From contig NC_067282.1 in NCBI RefSeq assembly GCF_020740795.1, positions 175,402,274 through 175,466,273 of the forward strand: a stretch of DNA of 64,000 nucleotides, given 5' to 3'. A program made the translations under genes and the position numbers. The DNA is from Apus apus (Eukaryota > Chordata > Aves > Apodiformes > Apodidae). Below, in pieces: positions 1 through 12,800 of this stretch. The notes under the pieces are model-generated. The model saw nothing but the letters and a program-made list of their open reading frames with translations. It did no database searches and had not been told where the DNA came from. Position 1 is the stretch's first letter; each line of letters begins with the position of its first letter.

Positions 1-1945
1 GAACTTAAAATGCAGGCAACAATCTGCAGCTGATATTCCATAGTTCAGTGTTTGTGTTGTGACCAGAGCAAGCTAAAATTTGGCAGGATTGTTAGCTCAA
101 AGAAAGCCTAGTGATGTAAATAAAATTACTCCCATCTCAGTGTTGCTTCAATCTTAAAATGCCTCTTTAAAAGGTAGACAGCTCTTCCCCTTCACTGGTG
201 CTTGTACTAAATGTCAAAGATTTTTCTTAAAATGAGACAAAATGCATTGGAAAACAAGGACAGGGTGTTTTTATTTCTTCTGGAAGCTCAAGTAAGTTCA
301 CTGAAGGGCTGATAACCACATCAGTGACTGCTGCTGATTGCTGTGTCCACACAGCATCCCTTTGTTTCAGAAAAACATTTTTTTAATGAGAACCTAACTA
401 TCTCCTGTCCCTTTCTGTAGAATGTATAGCTCTGGTGCCACTGCTTGTCTTTTTTTTTTTTTTCTTTATTTTCTTTTTTTAAAATAGGATTGAATTAATT
501 TGATGGGCCTAGTTTGTGAGCTTCTTCTGTAAAGCCACCATATGGTGCATCAGGGCAGCATCTGGACAAGATGCTTCACACAAGTATGTAGTATCACTGG
601 AGAACCTAGCTCATAAAACAAAATGAAGATGTGAAGCACTGTAGCATGTCCATCTCAGATTCTTAACTCTTCTAAAGTCATGTTCCATGAAGACAACTCT
701 TGGGCAAATTCACCTTGTATAAAAATAATCAGACTCAACAACTTTGGACTACTACTGGCAACATCTTTGGAAGCTTCTCCCCTATGGAGAAGACCAAATC
801 CATCTTTAATCAAACGTCTGTACCCTAACAAAGGCAAGAAATGTTACTTCTAAAAAAATTTTTTTTTTCTTGGAGTGTTCATGCTCAGTTTATAGATTAT
901 GCTTAAGCATATGCATCTGTTAAGTGTGTTCACCTGACTTGCTTTTGGCTTGTTCTATAGAATGTTATGCACTATTGATATGGAATACCTTAAATAAATG
1001 GGATAGAGTGACATCTGGCAAGTATTTATTACTTTGGCAGTTTTCCACAAGATTGGGTTTATTCCACCAAAAGCACAGTTTTCCATCCGTATTTAAAAAA
1101 AAAAAAACAAACAACACCAAACAACACCAAATAATCAAAGAATTTTAAGTCTGCATGTCCTTTTTTTCCAGTATTTTTTTTTTTTATCAGTAGACTCTGT
1201 CAGGAAGACATCTAATAAATTAAACTTACTATACAACTAGTCTAATTTCCATATAAAGTGTTGCGTAGGTTCTTTCCTCTTACTGGTTAACTTGGTCCAG
1301 ACTTGGATCTTCTCTTCTCCCACTCAAGGACCTCAATCCTTGATGATTACAATGGTAATTACAGGAGGAAAATGGTACTCCTGGGAACATAGCAAACCTG
1401 CAAGAGGGTACAGATCAGCTAATTGAGGATCTGGAGAGACAGAGAAATTACTTAATCTACTTTTGAAACTTCCTCTTTTCATTTGAATGGAGACAAGCTT
1501 GTAGTGGCCCAATATAGCCAGTAATGAAATGGCAGTAGAACTCTGACCTGAGCGGGAATTGCACACTTCAAAGGATAACTTAATTAGGGTGCTGTACTCT
1601 TCAGGAAACAAAGTTATTGTATGAGCAGTTCTCATATATCTGTAGCACCTATAGTTTGTTTAAAAAGGCAAATAAAATGAACACCATGCTCAAAATGTTA
1701 CAAATTCATTTTAATTGAGGACAAAGAGTTTTGTAGCATTTCTAGTATGTTCTCACCAAACTGAAGCAGCCACTATGCTGGACTGGGGAGCTTGATCACA
1801 CCCAATGATAATTGGAAATCTGAGTTTTTAGACTTGTTTTATCATTCACTCTTATTTGTGTCAGGTCAAACCCAATAAAAATCCTGTGTGAGAGCTGGCA
1901 TAGTTACTCACTGTGTTCCCCAAAGGAGAAAGTACAGGTGCTCTT

Positions 1946-2050
1946 GTAGAATCGTTTTGGTTGGAAACAACCTCACGGCACCATTTGATCTAACCTTCTC
2001 TCAAAGCAGGGTCGACTGAATTCAGACAACCCTGCATCAGTGCTGCATTT
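1946..2050 (-). mobile_element. Degraded CR1 3' remnant
   Basis: tagaatcgttttggttggaa followed by an acctcacggcaccatttgat stretch and ctcaaagcagggtcgact-gaattcagacaa resembles the 3' region of older CR1 subfamilies on the - strand. Divergent, and the edges are approximate. Confidence 0.55.
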
Positions 2051-4499
2051 GGATTTCTGCAGTGTGCAGCAAATCTCTTAGTAAAAAAGCCAGTGTTTCT
2101 ACACATTGTATCTTCATAAATGAAAATGTCTTTGGTAAATCTTTTGTTCTCACTGGAAGAATGGGGATGATAGAAAAATCCAACTTTCCTTCCCTTGTGT
2201 GTACAGGTGTTCTTTGAGGGTGCAGTACTGCATCATGATCGGTTATAAAGAGTGTGTTGACCCGTTTGTTGACCTGGCTTCATTCTTGGATGCTTGGTTG
2301 CTGAAGTAGCTGGCTGCATGGTTGTCTAAATGGCACTTGAGAAACAGTATCTTGCTGTGCTGTTAAGAGGTGATCAAGATTCAATTAGGCTCTAAGTTGG
2401 TTTTCTTCTGAAAATAGCTTCTAAAATATTGATTTAGAAGCCGTATTAATGAAATCTAGGCTTCATGCTGCTGTTCAGAGACAGAAGTGTAGGATAGTTG
2501 AACTCTTACCATGCTAAGACAACCTGGCCACTATGTGCAGACCCCACTCGTATCTATGGCCCATGAATGGTCATGGATTTGGTCTCAAAATGTTCACAAG
2601 ACCAGGAAAGTCTTCAGAAACAACTGCTTATGAGTGTCAATCTAAAGTACTTCCAGAGGAAAATATAAATAAAAAGCAATAAAGATTGTCATCTCCTGAA
2701 TCTGTACAGTATAAAATAAGGTTGAGAAACTACTCATTCTAAATGAGTGTGGATTCCTCCTAGGTAATTTGACAGTAAAGGGGAAGTTTGATAAGTAATA
2801 TCTGTGCTTTAAGAACTCTGAAATGTCAGGTACTCAAAATACATCTACAGAAATTTAGTGGAAATTGGGTTTGGCTGTGGATTATTATAGGGACTATCCT
2901 TTGATTCCTATGGCTCTTCTAGGCATTTGAGGGTGGTTGGAGAACTGCACAAGGCATCTGCGCAATACAGGCCTGTTGCCAATGAGTGCTGGTGGCTCTG
3001 GTGGGTCAGTTGGCCATGCAGTGAAAACATCTTTCTGAGGAGTTCCACTGTTTTGCACTGATGCTCAAATCAAAGCTCTGAAGGAAATGTTCGTTTTTGG
3101 TGTGTATGTGTTACTGCCTAGCATGCAAGTCTATTACAGTTTAGTCAGCTGACATTGTTCCAGGTAAGTAAGTAAAAGATTTTTTTTATTCTTTCTGTAA
3201 GTTGATAGTAAATTCTTCATTTTTCTTGTATAGAAGGAGTATTCAGATACTTTGGCCATAGGAGTTCATATATTATACTTTAAAACTCTGGTAGTTTTTA
3301 CCAATACAGTTGATTCCTACCTGTGTTAATTTATCTTTGTCTCTCTCTCCTTCCCTACCCTGATGTGCAAATGCAAAACAAGAGAATGATTCAAAGCATC
3401 ACTCTGAATGTGAAAGTGGAATCACTTGACATAGATACAACAATAATGCTTCAAAAATAGCAAAGGGAAAAGGGCTCACAGAGGGCCTGTTTCAGCTGGC
3501 TTAGAGCACAATTTAGGTAAGCGCTGCTGTGATCTGTCTTTCCCCTTGCAGTGACATTGCTGCTTGTCTACCCTCCTGGTCAACTGGTTTTAAAAATCAA
3601 ATCAAAAGGAGTTTTCACTTTTTTTCTCTTTTCTTTGTGGTAGAGTTAGCTTTTTGCTTGTTTAAAGTCCTGTACAGTTCCACCATGTGGAATGTGGATC
3701 ACCCAAGTGTCAGTGCTGGCATAAGGATGCTGACGGGTGGTCAGCACAGAGGAAGAAGGCAGAGTCCCTGCAGCATCCCAAACATGAATGGGTTTGTTGT
3801 GTATTAAAAGTCCCCCATTATCTGGTCCTCGTGTGTCTTGCTCTGTCTTGTTCTGCAGGTATGCTGTACTGCTCTCTTTCTGCTCTTTTTACTCAGCTCA
3901 CTTTTATGACTTTCCTAATAATGAGGTGGTCCTCAGAGATGTTGGCATGTGCTAAAATAGTTGGGGATGCTACTACTTGTGGTTCCTGCTTTTGGAGCAA
4001 AGATTATTATGGGTTGGAGCCCTTTGCCTGCCTTGTGTACACTACCATGGCTGTCATCTCTGGCCTTTTTGCCGAGACTTACTGCCCCTCCCCAGTGGAG
4101 GGGGTAGAGTGCAGGGTGGGTTGGGTAGGTCACAGCCACTTTAGGGGAGGTTTCAGTATTAACCGTGGATAAAAATGAGTCTAAACCCAAATGGTAGGTA
4201 AAGAGTACATGCCCTGGGAAAAAAAGGCGTGTCCTCAGATCATTTAGGGTGAGGGAAGTAATTACTAAAGCTGAAATCTCCTACATGACAGACTTATTTT
4301 TTAACGTTTTTCCTGTAGATAAAATCTGAGAACTTCTGTCCCTAGTTCCTCTCTTTAATGTGTGATAGGCAGTGAGATGGAATTAATTCCAATTAAAAAA
4401 AAAAAAAATCAACAAAGTATTTTTATGTAGTTGATGGTGTGTTTGGTTCTTAGCTTGCCATCCAGTCTTCTGAGTTTTTTTCTAGAGTACTAGAGCTTA

Positions 4500-4575
4500 T
4501 TTTGGCTTGTGGGGGTGGGGTTGTGTGGTTTTGGTTTTTTGCTGTTGGTGGTTTGGTTTTGTTTTGGTTTTTAAA
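4500..4575 (+). repeat. GT-rich low-complexity tract
   Basis: Almost only G and T on the + strand with repeated ggttttg-like words. The short open frames on both strands arise from this bias. Confidence 0.85.
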
Positions 4576-5645
4576 GTGCTGGGGAAAGACTCTAGCCCTT
4601 GAGTTTACGTTTTCCGAAGGAAGTGTTTGGCTTTGTGTCACATTTGTTTTGTATCTATTGGGATGCACCCAAAGACGGTGGTAAGAGGTTCAGGAATGCT
4701 TTACAATAATAATCTAAAAATTGCTGCAACTTGCTAGGTTTTGAATGCTAAGGTTAGTCTCTCCAGTTTGATTGTGCCATATGCTTTTGTAAACATCTCA
4801 TTTGTGTTCTGTCCTTAGTTTCATTGCTTGATCAGTATTACACCCACACATGGAAACTTGGGTCTGGTGTTTATAAACAGTTTCTTGTATGCGTTAGGTG
4901 TACAAAAGTAGAACAAAAAGAAGGCTTAAAACCCAAAAGTTTAATGCATTCATACTGTGTGTCACTACTGGGCTCTTAACAAGGATGCCAGATTGTGTGT
5001 TGCTTTCTCAGTCAGCTCTACTAAGTACTGGATTTTGATATTGAAGGAGATGAGTTCCTAGAGGAAGGGAAGTGTTAGACTGTTGTTTAAAGGATGTTAC
5101 TCTGACATGAATTTGTATTTTTATAGATATCTGCATAAAACATTTTTTTAGAAGTTCAGCTTTGTAATCTAACAGTTGTTAAAAAATTATACAGTCAGTT
5201 CAATGCAGTTTTAAGTACTGTGAGCAAAACTATGTTTAAAAAATATTATATTCTTTCAGAGAGCAAAGTTCTTGATTGCGGTATGTTATTGTGAGTCCCA
5301 AAAACTGGTGATAACAAACTTAATACATTTTTCAACTCAACAGAGATTAAGCTTGATCTAGACATGTTGTGGCTATGAAGTACTTGCCCACAATTGTTAG
5401 TTCATTATATCTTGCTTGTAGGGTAGGGAGATCCTGATTGCAGTTGGGTAATAAGTAGGTTCTTTCCTCTGCTTCAGCAGAGAAGCCAACAATATAATAA
5501 ATATAGGAATTAGTTCATGTAAGGTGATACCTGTAGTTATGTGAGTATGAACTGATGTAGAAACTCTGTATTGCCAGTGGTCTGTGCTGTTGTTACTGTG
5601 TTTAAACTTTCCTATGTACTCTTGTAAATATAAATCCTAAGGGGA

Positions 5646-5668
5646 AAACAAACAAACAAACAAACAAC
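5646..5668 (+). repeat. (AAAC)n microsatellite
   Basis: Five to six uninterrupted aaac units. Confidence 0.95.
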
Positions 5669-8600
5669 AAACCACCAGATTTTTAAATGCAATTAAAAAA
5701 CGCAAAAGAGACCATGCACCTTGAGATGGCCAATGAAATTTTTACCTCATCTCTTCTAGTGTGATACTGTGTGAAGAATGTCTGGATGTTTAAAAAAATG
5801 ATTACACAAATGCAGGCAACAACTGGAAAATAAAGTTGTCAGATTCTCTAGCTGCAGTAAAAAGCAGATTCAAACTCTAGTTGCTGAGGTTTCTACAGCA
5901 CTTGGGTAGTTAATGCATTATCTTGCTGAATTCTTGACTTTGAGCAGCTATTGTGCAAAAGTGTGGGTCCTGGCTATCTAAGTCTTTCCCACTTTATTCG
6001 TGCAGGAATAGCTGGAGCTCTGAGAGAACAGATTGTCTGGCTCTTTTTTTCTTTTTTTTTTTTCTTTAGCCAACCTTGTTTCCAGTCTGGTCTGAATGCA
6101 GTCCGTTATCTGTAGATAGCAAGCAGTGAATGGCTGTGAATAATGTCTGTGTTACTTAAAAGTGACATCTGTGACTTGCCAGACTGCCTACGTGAAGTGC
6201 TTCCAATGGTCTAGCTGTTGCTCATGCACTCGTGTAGGAGGGGACGGCAGCTTTAGTGCAGGACCAAAGTGCTCTGCTTCACTTGGTCGACCTTGGTTGA
6301 GCCCAGGATCCCAAAGCCCAGGAGTTCATGACCCACTTTGAAGCAGTGCCCAGGCTGGGCCACAAGCCGCTCCTGCTGCTGGCGGCTGTGCCTGCTCCTG
6401 CCATCCTGCCAGTGATGGGGCGCAGGGGAACTGAGCCCCTGGAAACCTGCTGCTCTGACACTTCTTCAGAGCATTTCCTTCGCCGAGAGAGCTCATGTAT
6501 CGAGGTCGACTCATGAAGAATTCACAGTGAAAGCTGAATTTCCACTTCAAGGGTCAAAACAACAAATTCTTGATAGTGATAATATGGACACCCCAGTGGT
6601 AGCTGAAGAGTGTATTTTAAGAGACTTCTGAGCCTCATCTGCCTCTAAGATGGGAGCAGAAGGATGGTTGTTCAGCTGTAGTTAAAACTAGGATCTAAAA
6701 GCCTCTGGTCCCTCTGAGGGGTGGGCTTACATAGTGCAGTAAAAAATAAAGTCTGATTCAAAGGGCTTCAGTTGCTTGCTGCTTGCATTCACGATCTGGA
6801 GAAGATACTGATGATAGGCTGCTCTCACTGCCATGTCAAGTTCTTTATTCCACTGTCTTTCATTATGCTGCTAGTCTTCAGCCTCGTGATTGTGGCATCT
6901 TTACCTACCTGCCTTAAAGTGTATGTGTTGTTTGTAGTGTTTATGTTTAGAGGTGGGGGACGATGTTACCAACCATTTAGAAGAGATGGAAATACCTTTT
7001 TTTTGAGGTTTATGTTCCATTATCTACAACCTCACATCTGTTGGCTCTTCTGAGTGTTGGTTTATCAAGGAATCTAGAGAGACTGAAGTACTGAAGAAGG
7101 CTTGTTTGCTGTTCTCACATCTTTCTTCTGGATTGGTAGAAGTAGGCAAATTATTCTCATATGGGTTGTAGGTATGTTGTGCAGAGAAGTGGTTTTAGAA
7201 GGAGTTTTAATAGTGTCTAAGAAGCAATATTTGCAGCTTTGAAACCCACTGAAGCAAAACACTGACCTCTGTCTCAGTATACTATTATTTCTATGATTTT
7301 TAAAAGCAAATCTACAACATGAGATATTTGGAAACATAAATAGGGTTAAACTCATCATATTAGCTCAATCATATAGCCTGAGCAGGAGTCCCAAAACATA
7401 GCTATTACTTGTTTTTACAAATTTATTGTGAAAAGTCAAGGTAACCGAGTTAAATTATCCCTGTATTATGCCTAAAGAAATCAGGCAGGGTTGCAGGGTG
7501 GAATGCCTCATAGTACTGAGCTGATTTGTGTGTGACTTTTCTCCTGAACCCTGGATGTTCTTCTCAAACTTGTATTAAGGACAAGTGAATACAACTTTAC
7601 TGCTGTGTTAGTGTTTCTCAAGTGAGGAGGAGAGGTTTAGGGTTTTTACTCCAGAGTTGCTGTTAACTTCATGTCTATCCTCTCCAAAAACCTAGTAACA
7701 AATAGGATGGGTTGTTCTCCATCCATCTAGTTACTGATGGATTTTTTTGAGAAACTATAGTATGCAGCTGTGAAGAGTATCCTTTGAAACCAACTCTTGA
7801 ATCTGCACAAAGGACTTCTCTTGCAGTGGACAAATAGCTTGTTCACAGACATATTAAGGTGTGTATTTACAGATATTATGTTTACAGTCTAGCCAGGAGA
7901 TGGCTCTGTCTAGCCATTCCCAAAGGACTTCAACATTTCTGAAGCTAGAGATAATTGGCATTCCTTGGGAGAAGCGTGTTTAAAACTGGTGGTTTTATGC
8001 CTCTGTTTCATGAATTTCGGGACACGTGTAGGGAAAAGCTCAAACCGGCAGAAATTCTGAACAATTAAAGTAAGAAAAATGGATGCATACAGACATGCTT
8101 GCCTGCAGTTGTAGAGCTGTTTGTGGAAGGCCAAGATAAAGGCCTCAAAAATAACCAGAACCTGGCTGCAGAAGCTGAGTAAGGTACTCACAGGGTGGTC
8201 TTGCTGCTAGAAAGACAGCATGAGCAGCTGCAAAGCATGGTTTTCTTTCCTTCTTTATGTTTTTACCAGTGTTGTTACACCTACTAGCTGCTTTCACTGA
8301 TCTTAAAGTAATAATGGTACAGGCTGAGTGGCCTCATGCTATGAAGCCACTGATAGTTCAGTCTATGTCACTTGCAGAAAGAGAGAAAGGAGGGCTGCCA
8401 ATCCACTCTTCAGTACTTAATGGTCAAGTACAAGACTAGGGGAGCCAAGAGGCAGGAACATACACAGGCTATTTTACATATTTGATGCAACAAGACAAAT
8501 ACTTAGGAAGACCCATCTTCAAAGAGCAGTTGTTCACTACTCTGTCTAATATGCTGCAAAAAGTGAGGAGGTCACATGGCGAGAGTCTTACGTGTGCTGC

Positions 8601-9809
8601 ACAGGATGAATTATGACATGTTATGTGTATATAGATTTTGCAATTAAAGAACTAAACTGAAACAAGAGATGCAACCTGACCTTGAATTGTAGTTTGGAAG
8701 TATTAATACAGATGCTGATGGTCACAGTCCTTACACCAACATACTCTTGTGTCATCAAAGTGTACAAAAGTGAATCCTTGATTATTAGGTCAGGTGAATT
8801 AACTACTTGTCTACAGTCATACCTTCTTTGGTCAAAGAAAACCATAGTGTTTTTCTGATGGGCAGTAGGTTATTAACTGTTACATTTTTCTAAAATTATA
8901 TTAAAACCAAGTAATTGGCTAGTATAAAACTTCTTACTGTTCCTGTGTTGTCTTCTCTGTTGCATTGCAGATGACTTGCTTAATTTAGGCCTGAACTGAT
9001 AGATCTATAAAGTATTTATCAAATATGGGTCTCTTTAAGTAGAAGATTTCAGTCTAGTTCATAGACTTCTCACTGGTAACATCTTAGTAAGACTTTACAT
9101 GAGCAAACATTACTGAAAAAGGAGTTAACAGCAATTTCCAGCCCCTAGGGCTTCAAGTGAAGTCTTCGTCAAGATTCTTAAGTTCCAAGGCACAAAAATG
9201 CCACATCATGTATTTGAAAATATTGCTTTGAGATTGTCTTAAAATGGCCTATAATTTTTTTTTCATTCTTAAAATTTGGTGATATTTTCATCAGTGTTTA
9301 ATGCTGAGAGAATAGCCTTAAATTTGTGAATAAAAATGTACACATTTAAACTCAGGCAAATTTTTAATGAAAAGAGAAAAGAAAAATAAAAGCATTTTGA
9401 AGTTACAATAAGTATGTCAATGTGATGGGTAGCATCTGTTTTCCATGGATAGGACTCAATTTAGGACTCCCAGAAGTTGCTTGGTTTTATTTTGCTCTAT
9501 TTCCTGCTTCCTTTATAGTCAGGATGATTTGCATTTTTCTTAATACTAAGATGCCTGTGTGATCTGAAGGTTAGAATCTCAAATTATTCAAAACTTCTGG
9601 GAAACCTTGGCTAGTAAAAATAAGTAAGTTTGGCATTATGATTGTCTCAGCTTCTAATAGTCTGGACTTCCAAAAAGGTTTCAGTATGGTCAGTTTTGTT
9701 TTGGCTGGGAGACCTAAATTAAGTTGTGGGGTTTTTCCCCCTCTGCCCCCTGAGGGTCTGATGGAACTGAGTAGCTTTTGGGCATACAAAGCTGACTTGT
9801 TTGGATGCC

Positions 9810-9836
9810 TTTTTTTTTTTTTTTTTTTTTCCCCCC
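9810..9836 (+). repeat. Poly-T run followed by C run
   Basis: 21 T followed by six C. No retroposon body was recognised on either side. Confidence 0.95.
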
Positions 9837-12800
9837 TGAGACTTGATGCCTAAATATTTTATATAATAACACTCAAGTATTTCTGACCTCTTACAAAATT
9901 TATGTGGCTAAATGGTCTTCTATAAATGTTTTGCAACGTCACAAAGTATGAAGATTGAATCAGTAGAGGGAGCTATGTGGAAGACCAATGTTTTCTTTCT
10001 TTCTGTGGTCCAAGTCCTGTGAGGCAAGTCAAGATTATTTACAAAGCTTTTGAGAACTGGTTAACTTGCTGTAAAATACTAGTGACTCTGTACTTGAAGC
10101 ACTGGTGTAAACTAATCTAAATGTTTTAGGGGAGTGCATTCATATACAAATAAGTATAACTGCAGTTATCTTTTTACAGATGTTCATGTAACCATGTAAT
10201 CATAGGAAAGTTAATTTTGAGATGCAAATCTCAAATTGGACTGTACATATTTTGAGCAACAAGTTGCAAAACAAGAATGAAAAGCACCTATTTTAGTCTC
10301 CCTTTTGTATCTGTAAGGCTGCTCAGTATAGGGTAAATCCATGTCTTAAATTTTCAGAGCTCATTTACAACTGTACAAACACCCACTAAGAAAAAGAATT
10401 GTACTTTTTTCCCCCCACTTTCTTTAATCCTTGTACTTTTCATAGCTCTAAAGTAGGACGATTTAACTGCTGCCTCATGAGCATCTGAGACATCCTTATT
10501 ACCACTCATCTTAAAGAAGGGTGGGACAGGCAGTTGGGGAAGGAACATATACAGTCATATAAAGGTAAGTTATTCTAAACTCCTGGCACATCGAAGCAAA
10601 ACAGGATCTTGAAAGCAGACTTAAGCTTTTTGAGAATCTTTGATTTACTACTTGAGTCTTCTAACTCTACAAGAACTAATAAATGTGGCTTCTAGTAAAG
10701 CACTGTGATATAAAAAGTTTGCATTAGTAAGCTCTTCACTTGAGATGCACACAGCTGGTTGCTCAACATGTAATTTTGCCCAAGTTAAAATAAGATATTT
10801 AAGAAAGAAGCTGTTTCTTCTAACTTGTGCATGCCTATAATTAGTAGGTTTAAACTTTTCCATCTGCACGATTGTTCTTTTGCATTACATAAGTCTTCAA
10901 GAGCAGGTTTAATTACCTAATTAAGGCTATGGTTATTATTTCCTGTGGAACATTTTAATTACAAATAAAATCAGAGGTGAAGTATCTAGTGTTGAAGGAG
11001 AAGGTTTGTTCTGAGATTTTACAGCTATTTATCCTGGTGTAACTTAGTAAATGTTTCCATATGAAACCCTAAGGAGCAAGGACTCTTATTTACATATTTC
11101 CACCCACAGGAACAATTCATTTAAAGGTAGCCTGCAGAAGACATTTTTTTTAAGTTGTTCTCAAGCCACCTTGGCTTCATAGCTTAAAGTAGGAGGCCTA
11201 AAAATGGTTGCAGTTAGGTGGCATATATTCTTCAAATAGTTGTTCCTTACATTAGTTACAAAGGGTGTTGGATTAGTTACCTAGATCTCAATGAACTAGG
11301 GCGCAGGTTCTCCAAAGCATGTGTTTTTGAAGAATTACGAAGGTGCAGGACAAGAAATTTAATTTCTTTGAGAATTTACATCACTGAAGTATTAAAAGGT
11401 ATTAATTAGTTCTTTAGTGACTAGCTAAAAATATATTCTCCTTTTAATATGTTAAGTTTTTCTTCATAATGAGAGGATATTAGGGTGAACACATACTTTT
11501 TCCAAGTTGTGTATTCTCAGGAAAGAAGTTGATGTTTCAAATGAAATGCTAAAACCTGGAAGCCATTTGGCTGAACTGCTTCTCTGTTTCTTCAGAATTT
11601 AGACTTTTCAAGACAGCAGTAGCATTTTATGTGGGAAGATGCTCTCTTTTCCCTCCCTCAGCCTCAAGAAAATCCAAGTAAAAACTTACTTTTTTTTTTT
11701 CCAGATGATTTATCAACAAACACGCAAAGTAGATAACCCTGTGTTTATGAAAATGTCGCAAGAGCTAATGCTTGTACAATCATCTGAGCTTTCTCTTAGA
11801 TAAGACCTGAAGCTTTAGTGTGAAAATTATTTAAAAATAAGAAAAATTTACTCAGAAAAGGACACTATAGATGTTGGGTCCACAGACTGTTTTTGTGAAA
11901 TGGAGGGAACCATGTTCTCCTTCTTACAGTAAAGAAAGTGAAACAGATGGACCAAGTGGTTTGGCAGAAGCAGGAAGTTTTATTGTTGGAAAGGATTAGA
12001 GTTTAGGAATTTTGGTTTAGTGGCTTGCACACACCCTTCTGACTATTTACTTATTAATTTTTTTAATAAGGATGTGGTTTGAGGTGCAGGATTTCTTGAG
12101 GGGTTTTTATTTTGAGAGGTGAAGGAGGTAGTCTCACTTGAAAATTTAATGCATATGTGCTTAATGCTCTGCACTAAAAAGGCAGCATAGACAAAGCCCT
12201 AAAGATGAGCTCCAGAAATATCTCTCTTGCTGGGGAGAGGAATATCCACAATTTGTTTGCCCTGGTGAAGTGAAATGTGGTCACAGATATGTGCTTGCAT
12301 TCAGGCTTTCCAGTGACTGGAAGAGTTGTGGTGGAAACAAAACAGATCTCCATGCTGCTTGCCAGAATGAGTGTGAGTCTGCACACACAGTAAGCCTGTT
12401 TTGGGGCTGGCAATGAGAGAAGTTAACCTTTTCCTGCTTTGTTACTGAAGCTTTATGAAAATTCTGTGGATAGTTCTTGGTCCAAGTGGAAGAGGATTTG
12501 CTTCTTTTTCAAAAGTCCATGTCAGGCTCCTCGCTGTGGAATAAAGCAAATCAGGTGGCTGGAAGACCCGTGTCACCTGGCTTGCTAGGTTAGCACTTTA
12601 AGAAAAGCAGCCATGGCTTTAAAGAAACTACAGCTGTAGCTATTTAGGCTCTAGCCATGGAATAAAAAAAAAAGAGGGGAAAAACAAACAAAAAAATGCC
12701 ACACAACCAAACCCAACAATTTAAGGCTTGCTAAGCTTGGCAGGGGTTTCAAGTTAATTTATTTCAGGTCAAACTCATTTTGTATCCACACAAATAATTA

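Noticed and set aside
3687..4172. 161-codon + strand frame with a hydrophobic middle
   Set aside because: No family resemblance, no splice or poly(A) signals around it, and a competing - strand frame of similar quality.
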